DNA of 64,000 bases from Chionoecetes opilio (taxonomy: Eukaryota; Arthropoda; Malacostraca; Decapoda; Majidae), in contig JACEEZ010004874.1 of the NCBI GenBank assembly GCA_016584305.1, forward strand, positions 1 through 64,000. Direction: 5' to 3'. Under the pieces are notes generated by a model, which ran no database searches, was not told where the DNA came from, and saw only the letters and a program-made list of their open reading frames with translations. Of this stretch, positions 25,037 to 36,363 are shown one piece after another. Position 1 is the stretch's first letter, and each line of letters opens with the position of its first letter. The translations under genes and the position numbers were made by a program.

Positions 25037-25287
25037 ATATTTTCAAACAAATTTCCAGGCCAATAAGAAATCTGGAAAAAATTCAACCTGACATGACCTA
25101 TCTCCGTCAACTGCAGATACAATATTCCTCTCTACTTAGGAAAAATAAGCAGACATCTGTCCACGTGAACCTCCCAAATCAAAACAAAAATGCTGACAAT
25201 GACCTCACATGGATACCAAGCAAGGCACCTGACAGCCAGTATTCCTCTGGATGCGATTTAGCTACTTTGTTTGTTCAAAGATCTTAA
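25037..25287 (+). CDS. Candidate alternative last exon
   Basis: Acceptor aaaatatttcag (AG at 25035-25036). An open frame continues from the splice point to TAA at 25285-25287: it starts (G)AT-ATT-TTC, so exon a (phase 1) would join as Ser-Asp-Ile-Phe and continue ~83 residues including PDMTYLRQLQIQYSSLLRKN and WIPSKAPDSQYSSG. The polypyrimidine tract is poor. It matches no transposon family in this window. It could be an alternative 3' exon of the host gene, an exon of another gene, or chance. No function is recognisable. Confidence 0.35.
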
Positions 25288-25796
25288 TAAGACAGTAAGT
25301 AATAGAGAAATTTGTTGTGAGGACTGTTCACAGTAGCGTGCTCAACAGTGCAAGGAGGTTCCGTAGAACCTATCTACTTGTATCACAGTGATCATATTGG
25401 ATGTCGTTAGAATCACGGCATATACACTTATGCCCCATTCAACGCACAAATTATGTTCCTAGAAAATTGAGTTGTAAGCAAAAATGCGTGAAACAAATCC
25501 TATTTTCTCACTGACTCCCATTATAAAAGTTGAGATACATTCTTCAGATCAAAATCACATCCTGACTTTGTCATAAAATACAACTATAAATATATTTTTG
25601 GGTACATGCATATAAAATTTAGATACATAACTATTGAAGTTAATAATATTTGAAAGTGGGTACTCACAAAATGGAAGAGAACTTGAAGGGTGAGGTGAAG
25701 AAATGGTGGCTGGGAGTTGTCAGTTGGGTCCTGGGGTTAGGAGCTTACTTGGGGTTAGTACATCGTCACTAGACGTCCAACTTAGTTTCTAATGTT

Positions 25797-27125
25797 ATAG
25801 ATTTGCTGCGCTTCTGAGGCTTAGGAGAATCAGAGGGAAGCTGAGGGAAAGAACGTGGATGTCGTGTTCCTGGATTTTGCCAAAGCCTTTGAAAAGTGGA
25901 CCACGGCATCATACTGCACAAGATCAAAGCCCTTAGCATAACAGGAAAACTGGGGGTGTGGCTTCATGTCTTCCTCGCAGGATGCCTCCAAGCAGTGACG
26001 GTGGATGGACACAAATCAGAAGAAGCAGAGGTGGAGTCCCTCAGGGATCGGTACTGGGCCCTCTCCTCTTCCTCTTCCTGATCCACATGGGGGACATTGG
26101 TGAGAGGGTGGGGAGTTTATTCCTCTCCTCAATTGCCGACGACACCAGTGTGAGTCTTCCAGTTACCACTGCTGATGATGTTCCCCGCCCCCAACAAGAC
26201 CTGGACATAGTATACCATTGGGCAGCAGCAAGCAATATGAGTTTCAATGATGATAAATTTGAGATGTTGAGGCACGGACGGAACCAGGACATGAAGGAAA
26301 CAACAAAACTGTACACTGAAGGAGGAAAGGAAATCTTAGCTCAGCCACATGTCAAATGCCTGGGTGTGTACCTCAGTGAAAACTGCTCCTTTGATCACCA
26401 CATTGCAGAGAAAGTGGGAAAAGCCAAGAGGATGGCAGGCTGGGTACTAAGGACTTTCATCACCAGGGAGCCCCAAACAATGCTGACCCTCTGGAAGACC
26501 TTAATACAGCTGCTGCTCGAATACTGCAGCCAGCTGTGGTCGCTTCACAAGAGAGGTGACATCCAGCAGCTGGAAGGGGTGCAAAAGTCATTCACGAGGC
26601 AGATCCAAGGAATGAAAGACCACAGTTACTGGGACAGACTCAGGGAACTGGGGCCTTACTCACAACAACGGAGAAGGATAGGTATTGGGTCATATACATG
26701 TGGAAGATTCTGGAGGGACAGGTATTCAATCCCTCACCCTTAGCACTGCAGTCATACACCTCCGATAGAACTAGACGTAAATGCATGAGGAGAAGCCTAC
26801 CAACCAAAGCTCCAGCGAGGATCAGGACCCTTCTAACATCAAGCATGATTCACGAAGGGCCAAAGAGCTTCAATGCTTTACCAAAAAAGGTGAGAGGCAT
26901 TACTGGCTGCCCAGGTGACCAGTTCAAGTCTGGCTTGCACAAATTCCTGCAAACAGTACCAGATGAGCCCCCGGTGCTGGGCTATACTGCAAGATGCCGG
27001 ACTTCCAACACCCTACCAGACCAGGTGACCCTGAAGGAACGGGACGCCAGGAACGGGAGCAGCGGTGGACCACCACGGCTGCGAGGCGAACCTCTGAACT
27101 ATCCCAAGAATACCCAAGAATAAGC
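25797..27125 (+). pseudogene. Non-LTR retrotransposon RT, 3' half, frameshifted
   Basis: VDVVFLDFAKAF (~25855-25890) is RT motif A; a frame change then leads to GGVPQGSVLGPLLFLFLIHM (26030-26090) and IADDTSVSLP, the YADD-box equivalent with Ile at the first position (26130-26160). After it come LLLEYCSQLWSLHKRGDIQQ and, in another frame, GPKSFNALPKKVRGITGC and the closing TVPDEPPVLGYTARC. The element is 5'-truncated with at least three shifts. It belongs to the Jockey/CR1 group by the GVPQGSVLGPLLF style; I cannot decide the clade. It lies in intron a-b of the host gene, on the same strand. Confidence 0.85.
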
Positions 27126-27779
27126 ACAACCACTAGCATCATGCCTATTAGACATTATGCAGTCTTAATGCTTTCAATATATAAGATCTACGATATACGA
27201 GTAGATTTTGTGGAACGTATCTGCGCGCATCATCGCAAGCATATGTAAGCTCGGTAGTGAGCCTCTTGTTGTTAGCTCTTAAGGTATGCAGGTTAGGTAA
27301 CTCTCCTTGGAAAGCTGCGTTTATTGGTGTGAGGCAGGAAGGGTACACACACACGGGATGCACTCAGAACAAGTACAGGGCGCAGACTGGCGCAGTATGG
27401 TTTGAACAAGGGACGCCACAGCGTGTGTCAGACCTACCTAATCGTGAATATTTACACTTCTCACTACCTATTGTATCCTATCATATAAACGCACAAAATA
27501 CATCTCCACTTCATTGAATCATGCAAGTACTGGTCCCTATACATACTGTACATGAAACAGAGACGATGGGAAAGAGAGATGACTGGAATATACAAGTTTG
27601 TAGTGTATGGAGAGGAGGAATTGAAACCTTCTGTTAAGGCCTTACCTTTGGGGACTGTTCAGAGTATTGCGATAGAATTCCATGTTTAGATAGCTTTACT
27701 CGTAGTGTTCTCGTGAGGGCATATGACTGCTGTCCATTTTCTGATGTTCTAAATGAAGCCTTAATATGAATCTTGACAG
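27126..27779. other. Intron sequence, no gene seen
   Basis: Ends at the acceptor cttgacag of exon b. No repeat recognised, apart from short phrases such as gatatacgag that resemble Tigger-type sub-terminal sequence. Confidence 0.45.
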
Positions 27780-27923
27780 GTCTGATTGAAGGAGTTGTGG
27801 AGGTGATGAGACACTTTCTAAAGCAGTGGGAGAAAAGTGGGGGACAAGAGGACCCACTTGCTGTCAACCGTGGGGTGCTTATTCTCTATAGCTTTGTGGC
27901 TACGCCAGCAGTGCAGACCATAA
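27780..27923 (+). CDS. Host gene exon b, unidentified protein
   Basis: Acceptor ttgacag at 27773-27779; donor ATAA/gttagt at 27924. The reading frame is the one set by exon a: (G)LIEGVVEVMRHFLKQWEK, then SGGQEDPLAVNRGVLILYSF and VATPAVQTIS. The frame is open across all 144 bases and closes at once if read into the intron (TAG). The helical pattern resembles alpha-solenoid (HEAT-like) proteins, but I cannot name the family. Confidence 0.7.
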
Positions 27924-28068
27924 GTTAGTATTTATTGATATGTTTTATAACGCAGAGATACTTCCAAATGTTGCTACAAATCTCATAGACCAAATCAGAA
28001 AAGGTATAGAAATGAAAATTTGAATCAGAAATTGTGAAATTTTTCCTAACTCAAATTCTTTCTTTCAG

Positions 28069-28307
28069 GTAGCTTTGACCAGTATGAATCACTCCTTGAG
28101 CCAATCCTGGTTAGGTATGTGGAACACATGGCTAAAATGGAAAAAGTGGAAAAGCTGTATGAAGAGGATAGAGCAGAAAGGCTAGTTTATGTGTTAGGCT
28201 TGTGTGAACTGTTGGTACCAACCATGCGCCACCCAAGTATTCTCTTGCATGTGGGAAAGTTACTGGCCCTCACACATGGAGCCAGCTTTCACTACGTTGC
28301 TGTCCAG
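28069..28307 (+). CDS. Host gene exon c, unidentified protein
   Basis: Acceptor ttctttctttcag (AG at 28067-28068) and donor CAG/gtaagatt at 28308. Phase continues exactly from exon b (A + GT = Ser). It reads SFDQYESLLEPILVRYVEHM, then a charged stretch and AERLVYVLGLCELLVPTMRH and PSILLHVGKLLALTHGASF. It ends in phase 0. The intron b-c is only 145 bp. Amphipathic helices with Leu/Val spacing again suggest an alpha-helical repeat protein. Confidence 0.75.
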
Positions 28308-28555
28308 GTAAGATTAAGCATACAAAGTTTTCTGACTGTTGTTTTAAGTCTTGCAGTGCTTTTGTGTAGATGTAAGTTACTGAAGCTATAGACATGAAAT
28401 TGCTTGTGCATGTCAATGGAAAACATTTCTTTGTACTTCAACAACATAGAGAAAATGTACAGTATAGGACTTTTTATAAAAGATTTTGATGTATGGATTA
28501 AATTATAATGGAAAATGCATTGAAGCTCTATTTTCTGTGTTAAATAAAGGACAAA

Positions 28556-29105
28556 AGGGCAGACGATACATCCCTACCCGAAGGTAAAATCTTGGTTGTC
28601 GGGGACAGTCAGGTTAGATTTCTGGATAGGGCTTTTTGTGACAGAGATAAGAAGCGTAGGAAGCGGGTGTGTTTCCCAGGGGCGGGGATAGGTCATGTTA
28701 GCAATAGGATAGAGGCGTGCATGGCAGGCGAAGGGACCAAGCCCATCGCTTGCCTGAGCGCAGGAGGAAGCGACGTTGATCGTTTAAGGAGTGAAAAACT
28801 GCTGCGGCAGTTCAAGGAGGCTTTAGGTAAGGTTAGGGACAGGGGTGGGGTCTCTGTGGTGTGTGGTGTCCTTCCAAGGCACCCTGTTGATGACGTGTGG
28901 TATTCCAGGGCGATTGCTCTGAATTGCCAGCTGGCAATTCATTGCAAAGCTGGGCCTTTGTTGATAACTGGGACCGCTTTTTCGGACAGGACAGCCTCTA
29001 CCACAGGCAAGGGGTGCACCTTTCACGGAGAGGAGTTCAGAGCTTGTCTGAATCCCTTGAATGGGAAGTAGGTGCAATGCAGGCTTTTTTAAGATAGGCA
29101 GCTGA
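28556..29105 (+). pseudogene. CR1-like LINE piece A: SGNH esterase-like ORF1 part
   Basis: Open for 160 codons (28592-29071). It shows the GDS block of SGNH/GDSL hydrolases (ILVVGDSQVRFLDRAF), a GAGIGHVSNRIE block, SAGGSDVDRL where family members usually have GGND or GTND, and the C-terminal GVHLSRRG block in which the Asp before GVHL is Gln. Esterase-like domains of this type are known in ORF1 of CR1-group retrotransposons. Loss of the Asp and of the block III Asn suggests an inactive copy. It begins ~250 bp after exon c, in intron c-d. Confidence 0.75.
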
Positions 29106-29139
29106 GGAATGGAAACTGGGGTCAGAGCAAGGGAAACAT

Positions 29140-31520
29140 AAGAACATAAGAAAATAAGGAAGCTACAAGAGGCCATGAGACCTACACATGGTAATTTCTG
29201 TTACTTAACACTACCTACATCCACCTTTCATCCCCATCCATTAATTTATCCAGCCTGCTTTTAAAGCTCCCTATTGACTCTGCACTGACCACCTGACGAC
29301 TGAGTCCATTCCAATAATTTACCACCCTATTTGTGAACCAGTTTTTCTTTATTCCCTTTTTAAATCTGTGCTTTTCCAGTTTGAATCCATTACTTCTTGT
29401 TCTACCCTGATTACTAGCCGTAAGAACTTTTCCTACATCTCCTTTATTGTATACCTTTAACCATTTAAAAACTTCTATCAGATCGCCCCTTACCCTACGC
29501 CTCTCGAGTGAGTGTAAATTTAATAGCTTCAATCTCTTCTCATAACTAAAGTTACGCAGTTCCTGTATCATTTTGGTCATCCTTCTCTGCACTGGTTCTA
29601 ACAAGGCTATATCCATCCTGTAAAATGGAGACCAAAACTGTACCACATAGTCTAGGTGAGGTCTGACTAGAGCCAAATAAAGCTTTAGAATAACCTCAGC
29701 ACTTCTACTTTTAACATTCCTGGTAATGAATCCTAACACCCTATTAGCTCGATTTCTAGCCTCAATACATTGATTTCTAGTACGGAGGTCTGAGCCTTCC
29801 CGCACTCCCACGTCTTTCTCACCTTCTGATCTTTTCAGTGATACATTGCGTATAGTGTACCTATTACCGGATTGTACCAGATTTTTTCTACCAACATTAA
29901 TTACGCTACACTTATCAATATTAAATTCCAAATGCCACTTGACTACCCACTCATTTAATTTATCTAAGTCTCCTTGCAATAGTTTACATCAGACTGTGAT
30001 CTAATAATTCTACCTACCTTAGTATCATCAGCAAACTTGCTGATATCACTACTAATCCCACTATCTAAGTCGTTGATGTACATAAAAAATAGTAATGGAC
30101 CCAAAAAAGACCCTTGTGGAACTCCACTTGTTACCTGCCCCCATTCAGATTTAGAACCATTAATTGTAACCCTTTGCTGCCTATCACTTATCCAAGATCT
30201 AATCCAACGAAGAACATTCCCATCTATTCCATGTGCCTTAACCTTATTTAAGAGTCTTGTGTGGTACCTTATCGAATGCCTTACTAAAGTCCAGATTTAC
30301 TATATGATAGTCCTTATCATTATCTGCTGTCTCATAAAGTCTCAGACCCCACCTTCCCCTCCATCCTACAACCTCAGTTAATCCCTTCCAGGTGTCTTCT
30401 TAATCCTGCATAATTAGCCATTCTGAAGTCATATACTCTATGCTTATTAACACTTCTAGATCCTACTTTCCATTTTAAGCAAAACCTAATTTCATAATGA
30501 TCGCTATTACCAAACTGACCTCCAACTTCCACCTCTGTAACTAATTCTTCCCTATTTGTTAGTAATAAATCTAGCATATTATCTCCCCTATTAGGTTCCT
30601 TGATTGCTTGCTTAAGGAAGTTATCCTGAACTAGTTTTAACAAATCCTCTGCCTCATTGTCTCCTACAATTAAATCCCAGTCTAAGTTCCTAAGATTAAA
30701 ATCTCCTACCACGCATAATCGATTATATCTACAAGTCTTGCTTATTTCTTGCCATATAGGAGCTGAATCCTCTTTACATAAGTTTGGAGGCCTGTACACT
30801 ACACCCACGACCATCTTATCAGTTCCTTCTCTAATTTCCACCCATATAGACTCGACACTATCATCTGTTTTTATAGCATTGTTAACACAACACTGCAATG
30901 TATCCCTGGTATAAAGTGCAACTCCTTCTCTCCTGCCTAACCTGTCCTTGTGAAATAACTTATACCCCTTTATCTCAACTTCTGGATTATATACTTTGCC
31001 TGACATATTTAACCATGTTTCTGTTAATGCTATTATATCAAAATCCTCTACACTAGATGTTCCTCTCAGTAAATCTATCTTATTTAAAATACTCCAACAG
31101 TTTGTATAATTAACACTTAAGTTGTACTTCATCATCTTGTCAATTTTCCCATTAGCTGTATTTACGCTGACTGTCTTTTTTACCCTTGTCTTTTTCCTAA
31201 TCCTACTGTCTTTCTTCCTTCTTTGACCAACTGTATTCCTTCCTTGACTACCATGATTACTGCTCTTTACCTTCACACCCTCCTGGCCTCTAAAAAAAAC
31301 CCTGACCTCCATCTCACTCTCAACTCTCCACGCCAACACACCAACCCCCTTATGAGAGAGATGTACCCTGTTCCTGGCGTACAGGTTGTCCTTACCGAAG
31401 AATCGGGCCCAGTTGTCAATAAACAACCAACCGTTCCTCATGCAATGATTAGCCAGCAAGCTGATCACAGCAAAAGCTTCAGACCACCATCCCAGTCCCC
31501 CAGACCTGCACGGCCAGGCA
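29140..31520 (-). pseudogene. CR1-like LINE piece B, internally deleted
   Basis: Minus strand, reading from 31520: end of the esterase (NWARFFGKDNLYARNRVHLS), a Lys/Arg-rich linker, then the endonuclease with NYTNCWSILNKIDLLRG, IIALTETWL, GVVYRPP, CVVGDFNLRNLDWD and GNSDHYEIRFCLKW (both catalytic GDFN and SDH present). After RRHLEGIN (30380) the frame jumps to the RT palm, VNLDFSKAFDKVPH-like at ~30290, SGVPQGS and FADDTKVGRI. About 0.9 kb of RT present in piece C is missing. The C-terminus (29979-29215) is open for 254 codons. The 3' end, cttattttcttatgttcttatg, lies at ~29145. Confidence 0.88.
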
Positions 31521-33420
31521 ACTAGAAACCAGTGACACTAGAAAAAGTTTTAAAAGGCAGGGAACTAAAGGGAGTTCTAAGAAGAGAAAGCAGAAAGGGT
31601 TAGTTACAGCTATTGGGAAAATTGATAAGATGAAGAAGAGTAGCTTAAAGGTTTACTATACAAACTGTAGGAGTATTTTAAACAAGATAGATTTACTGAG
31701 AGGAATAACTAGTTCAGAAGATTTTGATATAATAGCATTAACAGAAACATGGTTAGATATGTCAGGCAAAGTGTTTAATCCAGAAGTTGAGATAGAGTGG
31801 TACAAGTTATTCCACAAGGACAGGTTAAGCATGAGAGGTGGAGGAGTTGCACTTTATGCAAGAGATACATTGCAGTGTTTTGTTAACAATGTTATAAAAA
31901 CAGATGATAATGTAGTCTATATGGGTGGAAGTTAGCGAGGGAACTGACAAAATGGTCTTGGGTATAGTGTACAGGCCTCCAAACTTATGTAAAGAGGACT
32001 CAGTTCCTCTATGGCAAGAAATAAGCAAGGTTTGTAGATATAATTGATTATGCGTGGTAGGAGACTTTAATCTTAAGAGCATAGACTGGGATTTAATTGT
32101 AAGAGATAATGACGCAGAGGAATTGTTAAAACGAGTTCAGGATAACTTTCTAAAGCAAGCAATCAAGGAGCCTACAAGGGGAGACAATATTTTAGATTTA
32201 TTACTAACAAACAGGAAAGATTTAGTTACGGAGGTTGAAGTTGGAGATCAGTTAGGTAATAGCAATCATTGTGAAATTAGGTTTTGCTTAAAATGGGAGG
32301 AAGGTTCTAAAAATGTTAATTTACATAGGGTACCTGACTTCAGGAGGGCTAATTATGCAGGATTAAGAAGACACCTGGAAGGGATCAACTGGGGTTGAAT
32401 AGAGGATTAGGTATGGTCTGATGTCAGGGTGGAGTCAGTGAGGTCAGTGCTGATGAAGCTTATACATTTTTTGTTAGCAATTTAAATGCAGGTCAGAAAA
32501 TGAATATTCCTTATAGGGCGATAAAATCAAGGAAAGATTATCCCGAAAGGATGATTGCAAGTTTATAACACAACATAGGACTAAAAAGGAACATGTACAA
32601 GAGGGTTAAGGCAGGACAGGTGAGCAGAGGTCAATATAATGTGATGGCTAGGACAGTCAAGAAGTTAACACGAACAGCAAAGAAAAACTATGAAATTAAG
32701 GTTGCTGGTCAGGCAAAGACTGACCTTAAGGGATTTTTTCAGGTCTATAAAACAAAGGCTAGGGAATTGGTGGGTCAAACAAAATAGTTCAGGGGGAGAT
32801 GGTAAGTTCTGGAGATGATATGTGTAAAATTTTAAATAATTATTTCCTAAGTGTTTTTACTCAGGAGGATACGCAATTGGTACCTGATAGTGAACAAATG
32901 TTTAAGGGTGAGGAAGATGAGAAGCTAAAAGATATTGTGATAACTAAGGAAATGGTGAAAGAGGGTATAAATAGAATGAAGAAGTTTAAGTCACCAGGAC
33001 CAGATGAAGTTTATCCCAGAGTATTAAAAGAATGCAAAGAGGTTGTTAGTGAGTCGTTATTGTACATTTTTATAAAATCGGTTGACATAGGGGAAGTGCT
33101 GTTGATGTGGAGGAAAGGTGATGTAGTCCCCATTTTCATGAAGAGTGATAGAGGATTAATGTCAAATTATCGACCCGCTAGTCTGACTTCAGTGGTAGGT
33201 AAATTATTAGAATCTGTTAAAGCAAAAAACATTAGAGAGCATTTAAAAAAGCATAGTTTGGTAAATGATTCACAACATAGATTCACCAAGCGTAGAGCAT
33301 GCCTCACCAATTTATTGACTTTTTATAGGAAAGTTTATGAGGCAGCAGATAAAGATGAGGATTATGATATTGTATACCTGGACTTTAGTAAGGCATTAAA
33401 AAAAATACCACATGAGTGAC
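31521..33420 (+). pseudogene. CR1-like LINE piece C, 3' truncated
   Basis: Begins head to head with piece B. A basic linker leads to the endonuclease (YYTNCRSILNKIDLLRGITS, IIALTETWLDMSG, a frameshift at ~31920, VVGDFNLKSIDWD, LGNSNHCEIRFCLKW with SDH changed to SNH). RT fingers follow: MKKFKSPGPDEVYPRVLKEC, YRPASLTSVVGKLLES, then YLDFSKALKKIPHE, where it stops. The RT catalytic YADD region and 3' end are absent. Several stops and shifts. Confidence 0.85.
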
Positions 33421-33585
33421 TCTTAAGGGGAGTGTCACACCATTTCTTAATTATCAGTGTATTGTCATGATTTTTTATTTATGTCAAAAGTATGCTGATG
33501 CCGAAATAATCCTAGCTCATTTTCAGATCCATAGCTCGATACATAACTGCAAAAAAAATAATTATATTTTAAAGAAATTTAACTC
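33421..33585. other. No recognisable feature
   Basis: Short AT-rich stretch between the LINE break and the piggyBac-like element. Confidence 0.5.
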
Positions 33586-33589
33586 TTAA

Positions 33590-34336
33590 CCCTTTCACGC
33601 ACGAAAAGTTTATTAAGTTTTTCCGTCCACTGCGACATCAATTTGGGGCTCTCTAAGCTGCCCCGCAGAATGGTCCTGACTGTGCGGCGAATGTTTTGTT
33701 TATGTTATCAATTTCAACCACGATTATTCTTTTTTCCTGGCATTATTATATATCGTTGGTTTCGCAAGAGATTATTCTGCCTTATGAAAGACAAAAATCA
33801 CAAGAAATGCAAATAAATAGCGGAGTTTAACGACTTCAAAAAACATTGAGTAAAGAGAAATAAGAAATACTTACGTTCACCACTTCGTAGCTCGATACTT
33901 CCTGAGTCGACTTTTTATGGTTTATATGCCAATAAAAGCGGACTTTTATGAGGATTCCAACGCTACCATTATAATTTTCATATGGCCAGTAGATTTTGAG
34001 AAAATGGAGGAAAACTGAAACACATGTTGGAAGACGGATGGCTAAGAAGGCGGGCTAACACGCTGCCTGCTGAGAGTGAACAGGGACACGGGCCCTTATC
34101 ACTTTAAATCCATTCGCACGAGCGAGTTGACAATTAGTTTATTTTACAGGCCTAGCTTGGATCTTTTACGCAGAAAATTTTGACGCGATTCTGATAAATA
34201 CTTTATTTTTGGTTTAAATTTCTTTATTTTATTTTTTTAATACGAATTTTTTAATGTTTTTTGACGCAATTAGCGTCAAAAGTTAAGATGTACACGGGCC
34301 CGTTTTGACACGATCGCGTCACCGTGCGTGAAAGGG
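33590..34336. mobile_element. piggyBac-like MITE, family 1 (TTAA target)
   Basis: Flanked by TTAA on both sides (33586-33589; 34337-34340). Ends CCCTTTCACGCACG and cgtgcgtgaaaggg are perfect inverted copies. A sub-terminal repeat includes gcgtcaaaa. TTAA duplication with a CCC start is diagnostic of the piggyBac superfamily. No transposase is coded in its 747 bp. Confidence 0.9.
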
Positions 34337-34340
34337 TTAA

Positions 34341-34522
34341 TAACGTTCTTATCCAATGACTTCCACTGATGAAAAAAATTACCAAAAAATGCATTACTAA
34401 ATATCCAAACGATTCATCTTGTAAGAATTTTGAATTTTATTCTTCTTAAGTGTTAAGATTTTTTTTTTTTTTTATGGATCTCATAAATTTATTTGGTATT
34501 ATTTGCAATTATTTACCCAATT
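34341..34522. other. No recognisable feature
   Basis: AT-rich with a T-run (34459-34474). It ends at the tandem tail of the RTE-like copy. Confidence 0.5.
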
Positions 34523-36119
34523 AATCATTGGGGGCGTACGCCGGGGAGCGCGTCGCCTCGCCCACCCTACGACGCCACTCCCGGGGGTCACCACGCGCGA
34601 GTCCCCATGCAGGCTCCTTTCCCAGCACTATCGAAAAGAAACATCAACTTGCCCCAGCCACGAGCCTTGTGGGCGCCCCCTTGGCCTCCTCCACGCCGGA
34701 TTGTCTCTTACAGATACAACCCGATGGGAAGGATCGGTTTCAGGGTTGCGTGCCACATGCCCATATAGCCGAAGTTGGCGCCGACGGAGTATGCAGGTAA
34801 TAGGCCTCAATTCAGTCTCAGGGTGCAATCGCTGATTTGACACGTAATCATCCCAGTGATACCCCATGATTCTGCGAAAACATTTATTACCAAAGGCATC
34901 GATTCGTCTCTTCAAATCCCTATTTAGTGTCCATGTCTCACAACAATAGAGTAAGACAGGGATCACAAGCAACTTGAAGATCCGTATCCTTGTCCTCCTG
35001 CACAGCTACCGACAACGCCAAATACTCCTGCTGAGCGACTCCATAACACCGTGGGCTATGCCAATCAATGCCAATGTAAGACTTCTTGACTTGACCCGCC
35101 GTCATTATGGACTGCACTACCGGTATGAAAAACTTTCCAAGATTTCAATGTCCTCACCGCTCGCATGAACAGACTGTACTGTTTCATCTAGTAAGTCTCC
35201 AAACACCTGGACCTTGGTCTTAAGCCAAGAGACCTCAAGTCCCAAAGGCTGTGCCTCCTCGTACAGCGCCTCGAGAGCCATCACCAGAACCTCCAGCGAC
35301 TCAGCAAAGATTACTGCATCATCGGCAAAAACAAGATAAGTGATCTTGGTGTTGCCGAGGGATGCTCCACAATCACTTTGATCTACAACTTTGCCCAATA
35401 CCCAGTCCCTACAAGTGTTGAAAAGTGATGGCGTAAGGACGCACCCTTGCCTCACTCCTGTATTAACAGGAAAGAAACTGGATACACCTCCCCCACACTT
35501 CACAGCACTCTCAGTCCCAGAGTAAGACCAGTCATCAAACCAATAGTCCTTGCAGAAATCCCATGAAGTCGCAGAAGATCCCAGAGTGACTCACGATGCA
35601 CTGAGTCAAACGCCTTCTTGAGATCAACATAGGCTGCAAGCATCCCCTATCGAAACTCACGTTGGCGTTCCACCAGGACTCGAAGCGCTAGGATACGGTC
35701 CGTTGTTGACTTACCAGGCGTGAACCCAGATTACTGAGGTCTCTGATGCTTCAGCAGATGACTGCAGATCCATGTCAGCAATAGATGGGCAAGCACCTTG
35801 CCTGGCACGCCAAGCAGTGTAATACCGAGGTAATTGTTGCAGTCCTGACGGTCCCCTTTCCCTTTCCAGATAGGGACAACAAGCCCCCTTTTCCAGTCAG
35901 GAGGAATGGTACCTGATTGCCACACGGCAGTCAGGACAGCATGCAACCTGCGTATCATGGCCTGACCTCCAGCTTTGAGGAGTTCCGCACTGATATTACA
36001 GACACCAGCTGCCTTTCCACCCCTCAACTTTGCTACAGCCTCTCTGACTTCGTCAATAGAGGGTTCGGTTTCGTCAATGGGAGGATCGGCATCCACTGCC
36101 CGTAACCCAGTGGTGTTGA
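34523..36119 (-). pseudogene. RTE-like LINE copy 2
   Basis: Minus strand, same family as 1490-3346 and better preserved. From the right: DADPPIDETEPSIDEVREAV, SAELLKAGGQAMIRRLHAVL, IPPDWKRGLVVPIWKGKGDR (36096-35731); a frame change; KCGGGVSSFFPVNTGVRQGC, LVFADDAVIFAESLEVLVMA (the FADD catalytic box), then LLYCCETWTLNRDLKRRIDA and FGNKCFRRIMGYHWDDYVSN and the closing tail. The 3' end has attaattggg at 34520. The 5' side is cut by foldback F at 36119. Confidence 0.85.
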
Positions 36120-36208
36120 TTTACCCAAATTGAAAAAAAAAGATAGATGAGAAAATCACATCTTCATTCCTCTTTCCAATGATATATTGTTTATTAAATT
36201 CGGTACTA

Positions 36209-36313
36209 CACTACCCTCCCGAGTTTCGCGCTTGCTTTCTTCCGGAGGCATAGCGCGAAACTCGCGGATCGCGAAACTCTGGCATTAAAAACACTGTAAA
36301 AAGGCTTATTTAG

Positions 36314-36363
<50 letters not shown>

